Part shown: one piece after another, positions 1-5,781 of the stretch
How positions within the stretch are numbered: position 1 is the first letter of the stretch
Layout of the letters: each line of letters starts with the position of its first letter
Assembly: GCA_020048595.1 (NCBI GenBank)
Contig: JAIFMH010000089.1
Location: 1 to 11,517 of the forward strand
Direction of reading: 5' to 3'
Length of the DNA stretch: 11,517 nt
Source: Bacteroidota bacterium
Lineage (GTDB): Bacteria > Bacteroidota > Bacteroidia > Bacteroidales > UBA4417
Notes under the pieces: model-generated
Database searches by the model: none
Told to the model about the DNA's origin: nothing
What the model saw: only the letters and a program-made list of their open reading frames with translations
Program-made: the position numbers and the translations under genes

Positions 1-26
1 CGTATGTCAACATCCTGTTTGTTCAT
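1..26 (-). CDS. Possible 5' end of a divergent gene cut by the window edge
   Basis: On the - strand an ATG at 26-24 opens a frame that stays open to the left edge (eight full codons, M-N-K-Q-D-V-D-I, then a partial one). It would be transcribed away from the phosphatase gene. The fragment is too short to assign a family and could be chance. The only support is that a non-coding stretch of about 300 bases with a dyad symmetry at 66-78 lies upstream of it, as expected for a divergent promoter region. Confidence 0.2.
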
Positions 27-65
27 GATTAACTGCTTTTTTACTGATTTAAATACTATAAAAAG

Positions 66-78
66 AGAACATTGTTCT
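66..78. promoter_or_regulatory. 13-bp dyad, candidate operator
   Basis: AGAACA-T-TGTTCT is a perfect 6+1+6 inverted repeat in an A/T-rich context. A single-base centre is too tight for an RNA hairpin, so if functional it is more likely a site for a dimeric DNA-binding protein. It lies 40 bases upstream of the possible divergent start at 26 and over 200 bases from the phosphatase -7 box, so it would more naturally serve the leftward gene. A short dyad can also arise by chance. Confidence 0.25.
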
Positions 79-130
79 TTCTTTTACTGAACTTTTTTAC
101 ATAAAATGATCCATGCCAATAAATTGCCGA

Positions 131-168
131 AAAGAGGAACCTGCCTGAAGCGGATGGCAAGTCTCTTT
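131..168. other. Imperfect two-tier hairpin
   Basis: AAAGAG (131-136) pairs with CTCTTT (163-168). Inside it TGCC (142-145) pairs with GGCA (156-159), leaving a 10-base loop. The intervening internal loop is asymmetric (5 and 3 bases). No T-run follows on either strand, so it does not read as an intrinsic terminator. It could be a structured RNA element, a remnant of an intergenic repeat, or chance. Confidence 0.25.
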
Positions 169-283
169 CCGAAAAATTGTAACAGGTATTCACTCGTAAA
201 TAAATAAATTGCAATACATAAAATGTGTTTTAAGTACGGGGCCGGGATTTGCCTGGCAACAGCGTTTACTCATATTTTATAGT

Positions 284-291
284 TACTTTTG
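284..291 (+). promoter_or_regulatory. -7 box upstream of the phosphatase gene
   Basis: TACTTTTG matches the Bacteroidota primary sigma -7 consensus TAnnTTTG exactly. It lies about 50 bases before the ATG at 342, giving a plausible short leader. No TTTG is found at the usual -33 distance; the nearest, at 248-251, is too far upstream. The call therefore rests on one box and on position. Confidence 0.45.
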
Positions 292-341
292 ATCCTGCAA
301 TCAAGATTTTTTAATTTTCCCAAAATAATTCATATCAGGCA

Positions 342-1154
342 ATGAAACTGACCGTATATTTAGCACTCCTTCTTTCCACGACACTGTTATCGTGCAGCTC
401 GACAAAACAAACAACCGTAGCCACCAGCCACCACGATAAATTAATTATGGCTGTTGCATGGTATCAGCATTCAGCCGAAATGACTGCCTTATACCACCAG
501 GGTTTTAACATAGCCCGGCAACGGTTGGATCAGGCTGTTGATACAAGCCAATCGGGTAGAAAACTAGCGGTAGTTGTTGATATTGATGAAACTATGCTCG
601 ACAACAGTCCCTTTGAAACTACACTCATAAATAATGAAGATTTCCAGAAAGGCTGGTATGGCTGGACTGCTAAAGCCAGTGCCAGAGCATTGCCAGGAGC
701 GCTGGAGTTTGCAACATATGCACAAAGCAAAAAAGTTGATATATTTTACATTACTAACCGCGATGATAATGAGAGAACTGTAACGCTTAAGAACCTACAA
801 AACCAGGGATTCCCTTTTGCCACAGAAGATCATCTGCTAACAAAGTCTGATTTATCCTACACAACCGGCAATACAAGTTCAAAAACCGGGCGGCGGGCCC
901 GGGTATCCGAAAGTCATGAAATTATTTTATTAATTGGCGATAATCTGAATGACTTTTCCGAAGTGTTTGAGGACAGGAGTGTCAACAATGGAAAGGATGC
1001 CGTTTTGAAAAATCAGGCTCAATTCGGGCAAAAATTTATAGTGCTGCCAAATCCGATGTATGGAGCATGGGAAAAACCACTTTTCAATTACAAGGACGGA
1101 TTAAGTGATGAAGAGAAAACATTGCTGCTGAAAGCGAAACTGATAGGGGAGTAA
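342..1154 (+). CDS. e(P4)-family lipoprotein acid phosphatase / 5'-nucleotidase
   Basis: A secreted HAD-superfamily phosphatase (class C acid phosphatase / lipoprotein e(P4) group), predicted to act at the outer membrane or in the periplasm on phosphomonoesters such as nucleotides or NMN. The signal peptide ends in a lipobox (L-L-S-C) with lipidated Cys18. The helix after it (A37-V-A-W-Y to about 58, with S-A-E) matches the family's conserved N-terminal region. HAD motif I is D80-I-D82-E-T84, giving nucleophile Asp80 and acid/base Asp82. Motif II is around T138-N-R, motif III is probably K181 in S-S-K-T-G, and motif IV is G199-D-N-L-N-D204. The length of 270 residues is normal for the family. 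The gene stands alone: 157 bases separate it from the reductase gene and a -7 box lies upstream. The exact substrate cannot be read from sequence; the family assignment is firm. Confidence 0.92.
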   Translation: MKLTVYLALLLSTTLLSCSSTKQTTVATSHHDKLIMAVAWYQHSAEMTALYHQGFNIARQRLDQAVDTSQSGRKLAVVVDIDETMLDNSPFETTLINNEDFQKGWYGWTAKASARALPGALEFATYAQSKKVDIFYITNRDDNERTVTLKNLQNQGFPFATEDHLLTKSDLSYTTGNTSSKTGRRARVSESHEIILLIGDNLNDFSEVFEDRSVNNGKDAVLKNQAQFGQKFIVLPNPMYGAWEKPLFNYKDGLSDEEKTLLLKAKLIGE

Positions 1155-1273
1155 GGTAAATGCCGAAATAGTTGAATCGTTAATTTGCTGATGATCAAAT
1201 TGATGGCTGAGTCAGCTTGTGAACAGTAGCCCATAACTGACATCTCATTGAACCAATTTCCAATCTGATCGTT

Positions 1274-1282
1274 TAATATTTG
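1274..1282 (+). promoter_or_regulatory. Weak -7-like box before the reductase gene
   Basis: TAATATTTG resembles TAnnTTTG but has three bases, not two, between TA and TTTG. It lies about 30 bases before the ATG at 1312. There is no well-spaced TTTG upstream. It is offered only as the best candidate in the 157-base gap; the reductase gene may have a promoter elsewhere. Confidence 0.2.
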
Positions 1283-1286
1283 AAAA

Positions 1287-1309
1287 AAATAATTAAACAA
1301 ATAATTAAA
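1287..1309 (+). repeat. Two 11-bp direct repeats at the reductase ribosome-binding region
   Basis: AAATAATTAAA occurs at 1287-1297 and again at 1299-1309, separated by one C, so the period is 12. The second copy ends two bases before the ATG at 1312. Purine-poor, A-rich leaders are common before Bacteroidota genes that lack Shine-Dalgarno sites, and this duplication occupies that position. Confidence 0.5.
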
Positions 1310-1311
1310 TA

Positions 1312-1986
1312 ATGAACTCTGTTGAATCTAAACCGAATGTTAAGTTCAAGTCGGTTACTATAATCTCGAATACTGAAATTTCACCAAATGTTTTTCTGCT
1401 TTCGTTCAAACGTGATTTTACTTTCAGAGCTGGCCAGGTACTAGGTTTAGCAATGGCATCAACTGATGATGCCAGGCTATACAGTATTGCCAGTGGTGAA
1501 AACGACCCCAATATCGACATCCTTTACAACATAAAACCAGGCGGGAAACTTACTCCAAGCCTGGCTGAACTAAGAACTGATGATACATTGTGGATAACTG
1601 TTCCTTTTGGCTCGTATGCCGGTTCATCTGAGCCTGCTTACTGGATTGCTGCCGGAACCGGTATTGCTCCTTTTTACAGTATGTACCGGTCAGGAATGGG
1701 TGATAATAAAATTATGATTCATGGATCAAGAACACTGGATGCTTTTTATTTCAGTGATAAACTAAACAACGATTTTGGCCCGCGCTACATTCGCTGCTGC
1801 TCTCAGCAGGAAGGCGAAGGTGTTTATCATGGCCGCGTAACTCAATATCTGGAACAATCAGATAATCTGCCTCTGGATCAAAAGTATTATCTTTGCGGAA
1901 GTGCCGAAATGGTTGTTGAATGCAGGGAGATTCTGCTTAGTAAAGGAGTCCCGTTCAGCAATGTTGTGGCCGAAATTTATTTTTGA
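1312..1986 (+). CDS. Ferredoxin/flavodoxin-NADP(+) reductase family protein
   Basis: A compact FAD-dependent reductase (224 residues) of the ferredoxin-NADP reductase superfamily, which passes electrons between NADPH and a small carrier (ferredoxin or flavodoxin) in the cytoplasm. The FAD-binding motif R55-L-Y-S58-I-A-S is followed by a phosphate-contacting G77-G-K-L-T-P-S-L segment. The NAD(P) domain starts near 108, with G115-T-G-I-A-P120, an H137-G-S-R140 stretch whose Ser and Arg suit NADP, and C195-G-S-A-E-M. The chain ends in an aromatic Phe224, where family members stack an aromatic residue on the flavin. It is shorter than typical 250-270-residue bacterial enzymes, but both domains look complete. 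Its TGA stop overlaps a potential TTG start of rlmN, so the two are probably one transcript and may be translationally coupled. The carrier protein and direction of electron flow are inferred. Confidence 0.88.
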   Translation: MNSVESKPNVKFKSVTIISNTEISPNVFLLSFKRDFTFRAGQVLGLAMASTDDARLYSIASGENDPNIDILYNIKPGGKLTPSLAELRTDDTLWITVPFGSYAGSSEPAYWIAAGTGIAPFYSMYRSGMGDNKIMIHGSRTLDAFYFSDKLNNDFGPRYIRCCSQQEGEGVYHGRVTQYLEQSDNLPLDQKYYLCGSAEMVVECREILLSKGVPFSNVVAEIYF

Positions 1987-1991
1987 AAAAA

Positions 1992-3053
1992 ATGTCGTTA
2001 GCCCAAATGTCTGTAGCCAAAGAGCACCTGCTTGGTAAAACCCTTTCGGATCTTAAGTTAATTGCCGGTAAACTTGAGCTTCCAGGCTTTATAGCTACTC
2101 AAATAGCCTATTGGCTTTATAAAACGGATATTCAGTCGTATGATGAAATGACGAATATTTCGAAAAAAGTCCGTTTACTCCTGGCGGAAAACTATGATCT
2201 GGGTATTGTTGCACCGGTGAAGGTTCAGGAATCAACTGATGGCACCAGAAAGTATTTGTTTCCCGTTAGCAACCATAAATTTATCGAAACTGCTTTTATC
2301 CCCGAAGCGAAAAGAAATACACTTTGCATTTCTTCGCAGGTTGGTTGTAAAATGGGTTGTTTGTTCTGTGCCACGGGCCGGCAAGGATTCCAGGCACAGC
2401 TGTCTGCCGGACAAATTCTCAACCAGTTACGCAGTTTGCCTGAGAGGCAGTCAATCACCAATATCGTTTTTATGGGTATGGGTGAGCCTTTTGATAATGC
2501 GGAGGAAGTAATGAGAGCGCAGGAAATTCTTACTTCAGCTTACGGTTTTGAATTGAGCGCACGAAAAGTAACGGTTTCAACTATTGGAATAGTTCCCGCT
2601 ATGGAGGTGTTTTTACGCGAAAGCAAATGCAATCTTGCAGTAAGCGTGCATTCTCCTTTTGACGAAGAGCGCCGGCGGCTTATGCCCATTCAGCATGTAT
2701 ACCCCATCAAGGATGTAATTGATACTATTAATCGTGCCGACCTTGGTAAATACCGGCGTGTTTCTATTGAATACATTGTATTTGGTGAGTTAAATGATAC
2801 ACAAAAGCATGTAAAAGAACTGGCCCGTTTGTTAAATAAAACGCGCTGCCGTATAAATCTGATACGTTTTCATCCAGTCCCAAATGTGCCGCTTCCACCA
2901 ACAAATGAGCTGCGGTTACTTGAATTCCAGCGGGCGCTTAATGATAAAGGGATTGTTACAACAATAAGAGCCTCAAGAGGGCTTGATATAGATGCAGCAT
3001 GTGGTTTGCTCTCAACCAAAGCATTTGTGCAGCGTGAAAATGGAGATTTTTAA
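1992..3053 (+). CDS. rlmN: 23S rRNA (adenine(2503)-C2)-methyltransferase, radical SAM
   Basis: RlmN methylates C2 of A2503 in 23S rRNA, and in E. coli also tRNA A37, by radical-SAM chemistry with a methyl-cysteine intermediate. Residues are numbered here from the possible TTG at 1983. The cluster motif is C122-x3-C126-x2-C129 inside Q-V-G-C-K-M-G-C-L-F-C-A-T-G. The two chemistry cysteines are C115 (T-L-C-I-S-S) and C340 (D-A-A-C-G), equivalent to E. coli Cys118 and Cys355. The G-M-G-E-P stretch for SAM binding and the S-V-H-S motif are present. The length of 353-356 residues fits the family. I chose ATG 1992 because it follows an A-run typical of Bacteroidota starts. The TTG at 1983 would overlap the reductase stop (TTGA) and add three residues. 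No Cfr-like features are evident. Confidence 0.95.
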   Translation: MSLAQMSVAKEHLLGKTLSDLKLIAGKLELPGFIATQIAYWLYKTDIQSYDEMTNISKKVRLLLAENYDLGIVAPVKVQESTDGTRKYLFPVSNHKFIETAFIPEAKRNTLCISSQVGCKMGCLFCATGRQGFQAQLSAGQILNQLRSLPERQSITNIVFMGMGEPFDNAEEVMRAQEILTSAYGFELSARKVTVSTIGIVPAMEVFLRESKCNLAVSVHSPFDEERRRLMPIQHVYPIKDVIDTINRADLGKYRRVSIEYIVFGELNDTQKHVKELARLLNKTRCRINLIRFHPVPNVPLPPTNELRLLEFQRALNDKGIVTTIRASRGLDIDAACGLLSTKAFVQRENGDF

Positions 3054-3061
3054 TGTGTGAT

Positions 3062-3080
3062 GTATTTCATAATGAAATAC
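3062..3080. promoter_or_regulatory. Perfect 19-bp dyad upstream of the receiver-HPt gene
   Basis: GTATTTCAT-A-ATGAAATAC is a perfect 9+1+9 inverted repeat. It ends four bases before a -7 box (3085-3092), so it covers the position where RNA polymerase would contact the -33 region. The one-base centre argues against a terminator for rlmN, whose stop is nine bases upstream, and no T-run follows directly. This placement is what a repressor operator or an activator site would show. The binding protein is unknown. Confidence 0.45.
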
Positions 3081-3084
3081 TTGT

Positions 3085-3092
3085 TACTTTTG
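3085..3092 (+). promoter_or_regulatory. -7 box upstream of the receiver-HPt gene
   Basis: TACTTTTG is an exact match to TAnnTTTG and identical to the box before the phosphatase gene. It is 25 bases upstream of the ATG at 3118. No TTTG lies at the -33 spacing; that place is taken by the 19-bp dyad, which fits a regulated promoter. Confidence 0.45.
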
Positions 3093-3117
3093 TGCCTCTT
3101 AATAATAGTTCTGCCTG

Positions 3118-3885
3118 ATGATCGTTAACCGTACGATAATACTAGTCGAAGATTCTGATTCTGATCGTCTTCTGTTCTCAAAGTATTTAAAGCAAATTGG
3201 GTATGAATGTTTTTGCATGGATAGTGCAGATAAGCTGATTTCTCAGATTGAAGGAATTGAAGTGAGTATTATTTTGATGGATATTGAAATGCCGGGCATT
3301 ACCGGTTTGGAAGCTGCAAAAATTATACGCCAGCGCCAGGAATTAAACGGTAAAAGACATGTTATAATCGCCCTTACTGCTCATAATGATGATAATATTA
3401 TGAGTATTGTTGCTCAGGCCGGATTTGATGATTATTTGCAAAAACCAATCACAAAGCGTGAACTTAAAACGAAGTTAATGCGTTATATCAAGAGTGATTC
3501 AGAAGTCTGTACTCCAATTTCAGACTCAAAACAAGAAAATGGTAAGCCAAAAGATAAACTCTATTCATTGGATATGTTTGATGCGGATGAACCTGAATTT
3601 GTCCGTTCAATTGTTGAAATGTTTGTTTCAAATACCCCAGGATCAATAGCAGCAATAAAGCAGGCGTTTGAACTTTCCGAAATGGAAACAGTAAGGCAGC
3701 AGGCGCATAAACTTAAACCTCATTTTTCGTTTTTCGGTGCAGCTGACTTACAGCAAACTTTCCAGATGATTGAAGATCTGGCAAAAGAAAACAGTAATAC
3801 TGATAAACTTCCTGATCTGATCAGCTGCGCGGAGAAAAACATAATGCTGATGGTCGAGCAAATGAAAACTGATCTGCTTTCATAA
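3118..3885 (+). CDS. Response regulator with receiver and C-terminal HPt domains
   Basis: A cytoplasmic two-component phosphorelay protein of 255 residues. The receiver domain covers about residues 5-120: acidic pocket E11-D12, phosphoacceptor D55 in L-M-D-I-E-M-P-G, T87 in A-L-T-A, and K109 in L-Q-K-P. A polar linker (about 122-148) leads to a histidine phosphotransfer domain (about 150-250) with phosphorylatable H197 in Q-Q-A-H-K-L-K-P and the typical F-F-G-A-x-D-L that follows. There is no DNA-binding or enzymatic output domain and no histidine kinase in the window. Receiver-HPt pairs usually form the tail of hybrid kinases; here they are a free protein, which implies a phosphorelay shuttle or a phosphate sink for kinases encoded elsewhere. 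Its start is 64 bases after rlmN, and a promoter-like box with a dyad lies in that gap. The domain call is firm; partner and pathway are unknown. Confidence 0.9.
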   Translation: MIVNRTIILVEDSDSDRLLFSKYLKQIGYECFCMDSADKLISQIEGIEVSIILMDIEMPGITGLEAAKIIRQRQELNGKRHVIIALTAHNDDNIMSIVAQAGFDDYLQKPITKRELKTKLMRYIKSDSEVCTPISDSKQENGKPKDKLYSLDMFDADEPEFVRSIVEMFVSNTPGSIAAIKQAFELSEMETVRQQAHKLKPHFSFFGAADLQQTFQMIEDLAKENSNTDKLPDLISCAEKNIMLMVEQMKTDLLS

Positions 3886-4126
3886 TTTATTGCTCTGCCA
3901 GTTTGGTTTTTCTGGTTTACCAGCTATTGGATTTATAGCTCGAATACACGGTTAATTCCTTTAATACTATACAGATATTCATAATTATTTGAATATTGAA
4001 TGGCTATATTCCTTTCCGGACTGCAATAATCCCAAATTATCTGATCCTTAAATTCAGGGCTGCCTAAGTTAAGTAGCACAAATACCGCTGATTAATAATA
4101 ATTTTAGATACTGATCTTACTCACTG
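3886..4126. other. Spacer before the MATE gene with alternating ATATTC/GAATAT elements
   Basis: This 241-base AT-rich spacer holds no reading frame I believe. ATATTC (3975-3980), GAATAT (3991-3996) and ATATTC (4006-4011) form three six-base elements in alternating orientation, spaced 10 and 9 bases apart, so the middle one could pair with either neighbour. No TAnnTTTG box faces the MATE gene here, so its promoter is not identified. No clear terminator follows the receiver-HPt gene. Confidence 0.4.
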
Positions 4127-5494
4127 ATGAAAAATCTTACCGAAGGCAACAGCGGAAGCCTCATTTTCAAGTTTGCCATTCCGATGCTTATTGGTAATGT
4201 GTTTCAACAGTTGTACAATATTGTCGACAGTATTGTTGTAGGCCGTTATGTTGGTAAAGAAGCCCTTGCTGCTGTCGGGGCGTCGTTTCCACTTATATTT
4301 ATGCTCATTTCGTTTGTGGTTGGAGTAGCGATGGGTACTACCATCATTATCTCGCAGTATTTTGGCGCAAAGGACATGAAAATGGTGAAGCGTTCCATTG
4401 ATACCATGTACATCTTTTTGTTTTTTGCATCAATTATTGTTACTATCCTGGGCATTACGTTAAGCGGCCCTATTTTCCGGCTTATAAATCTTCCTGAAGA
4501 TGTTATGCCACAAGCAATTGCATATTTTAATGTATATCTTACCGGAATGATTTTTTTCTTCGGGTTTAATGGAATCAGTTCTGTTTTGCGTGGATTAGGC
4601 GATTCGAAAACACCACTCTACTTCCTTGTTATCGCAACATTAATGAACATTGCACTAGATCTGCTTTTTGTGGCTGTATTTAAATGGGGTGTAGTTGGTG
4701 CTGCATGGGCAACTGTAATATCGCAGGCCGGAGCTTTTATAAGCGGTATAATTTACCTGAACCGAACTCACGAAGTTGTTAAACTCAATAGCCTGAAACT
4801 TGTTTTCGACAGAGCCATATTCCGGAAAAGCCTGATGATCGGACTCCCGACAGGATTACAGCAAACCTTTGTTTCAATGGGAATGCTGGCAATAACCCGG
4901 ATTGTAAATGGTTTTGGTACTGATGTTATTGCTGCATATAGCGCTGCCGGTCGATTGGATTCTCTTGCCGGGATGCCGGCCATGAATTTTGGTGCAGCAC
5001 TTTCAACATTTGTTGGTCAGAACCTGGGTGCAAATAAACCGGAAAGAGTCAGGCAGGGATTTAAAGCAACGTTAATGATGTCGGGAGCACTGGCATTGGT
5101 TACCAGTTTGTTTGTGATTGTTTTCCGTCAGCAGCTGATGCATCTTTTTACTGATGACGCAGCAGTAATTTCAATTGGGGCAGATTACCTGGTAATTGTA
5201 AGTTCGTTCTATATCTTTTTCTCAACCATGTTTGTAATTGGCGGAGTGATGCGTGGCGCTGGCGATACACTCATACCCATGTTTATAACACTTTTCGCAT
5301 TATGGGCTATCCGAATTCCGGCAGCATCGATTCTGTCCCGTTATTTTGGTGTTGATGGAATATGGTGGTCAATACCTGTTGCCTGGTTTATAGGGATGTT
5401 ACTTTCGTATTTGTATTATCTGAAAGGGAACTGGAAAAAAAAGGTTGTGGTAAACCGTAGCACCCTGGTGGCTGATGAAGTTATGATTGATTAG
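4127..5494 (+). CDS. MATE-family multidrug/cation efflux transporter
   Basis: An inner-membrane antiporter of 455 residues with about twelve hydrophobic segments, in the NorM/DinF-like MATE group, expected to export organic cations or metabolites using a Na+ or H+ gradient. The N-terminal L-T-E-G-N-S-G-S-L opening and Y30-N-I-V-D34-S-I-V-V-G-R in helix 1 are typical, with an acidic residue in the cation-site helix. The two halves are visible as internal repeats: I75-S-Q-Y-F-G-A matches V296-G-Q-N-L-G-A, and V153-L-R-G-L-G-D-S-K-T-P matches V374-M-R-G-A-G-D-T-L-I-P. A basic cytoplasmic tail follows. The gene appears monocistronic: 241 bases precede it and it converges on the barrel gene. The substrate cannot be inferred. 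Confidence 0.92.
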   Translation: MKNLTEGNSGSLIFKFAIPMLIGNVFQQLYNIVDSIVVGRYVGKEALAAVGASFPLIFMLISFVVGVAMGTTIIISQYFGAKDMKMVKRSIDTMYIFLFFASIIVTILGITLSGPIFRLINLPEDVMPQAIAYFNVYLTGMIFFFGFNGISSVLRGLGDSKTPLYFLVIATLMNIALDLLFVAVFKWGVVGAAWATVISQAGAFISGIIYLNRTHEVVKLNSLKLVFDRAIFRKSLMIGLPTGLQQTFVSMGMLAITRIVNGFGTDVIAAYSAAGRLDSLAGMPAMNFGAALSTFVGQNLGANKPERVRQGFKATLMMSGALALVTSLFVIVFRQQLMHLFTDDAAVISIGADYLVIVSSFYIFFSTMFVIGGVMRGAGDTLIPMFITLFALWAIRIPAASILSRYFGVDGIWWSIPVAWFIGMLLSYLYYLKGNWKKKVVVNRSTLVADEVMID

Positions 5495-5781
5495 TGGGTA
5501 CTGAAAAAAGTGAATAGTAAATAGGAATTGGGAAATAGTGTATATAGACCAATACTAATTCAATATGTTTTTCGTGCCAGTTTTAATCCGGGGTTTTGTG
5601 TTCAGGAATCAACCATCAAATCAATAATAAAAGATATGCTGGTCATCTGACCATTTACTATTTACTATTTACTATTTCCATTTTCCCGTTTTTACCCGGG
5701 AAACTACATTCACAAGATACTCTTTGTTAACTATTATATTCCACTCTTACCATCTGACCATTTTCTCTTTTCCCGTATCTT
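5495..5781. repeat. Repeat-rich spacer between convergent genes
   Basis: This 287-base spacer has no gene. It contains a 7-bp unit ATTTACT in three tandem copies (5653-5673) followed by a degenerate ATTTCCA. A 13-bp CATCTGACCATTT occurs at 5644-5656 and again at 5751-5763, each followed by TTTTCCCGT (5681-5689 and 5768-5776). The inverted form AATAGTAAATAG is at 5513-5524, facing CTATTTACTATT at 5658-5669. TTTCCCG/CGGGAAA (5682-5688 with 5697-5703) can form a hairpin with an 8-base loop, but no T-run follows on either strand. No firm terminator for either converging gene is visible. Confidence 0.5.
5653..5673. repeat. Short tandem repeat, three copies of ATTTACT
   Basis: Three exact consecutive copies of a 7-bp unit, with a fourth degenerate copy at 5674-5680. 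A unit of 7 is not a multiple of 3, which fits the non-coding location. Similar tracts may vary in number between strains through slippage. Confidence 0.7.

Larger units (their letters stand above)
27..341. other. Non-coding leader region
   Basis: This stretch of about 315 bases holds no convincing reading frame. It contains a 13-bp dyad (66-78), an imperfect hairpin (131-168) and a Bacteroidota-type -7 box (284-291) facing the phosphatase gene. The rest is A/T-rich sequence in which I recognise nothing. Confidence 0.6.

Noticed and set aside
2239..2511. A 90-codon + strand frame inside rlmN
   Set aside because: It is a shifted frame of the most conserved part of rlmN, with no independent signals.
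1992..3053. The radical-SAM gene as a Cfr-type antibiotic-resistance methylase
   Set aside because: The sequence fits the RlmN pattern (length about 355, N-terminal domain, Q-V-G-C-K-M-G-C core, D-A-A-C-G tail) and sits in a household context without mobile elements. Nothing specific to Cfr is visible.
5682..5703. TTTCCCG/CGGGAAA hairpin as a bidirectional terminator
   Set aside because: The 7-bp stem is real but there is no T-run after it on either strand. It is described under the repeat-rich spacer instead.
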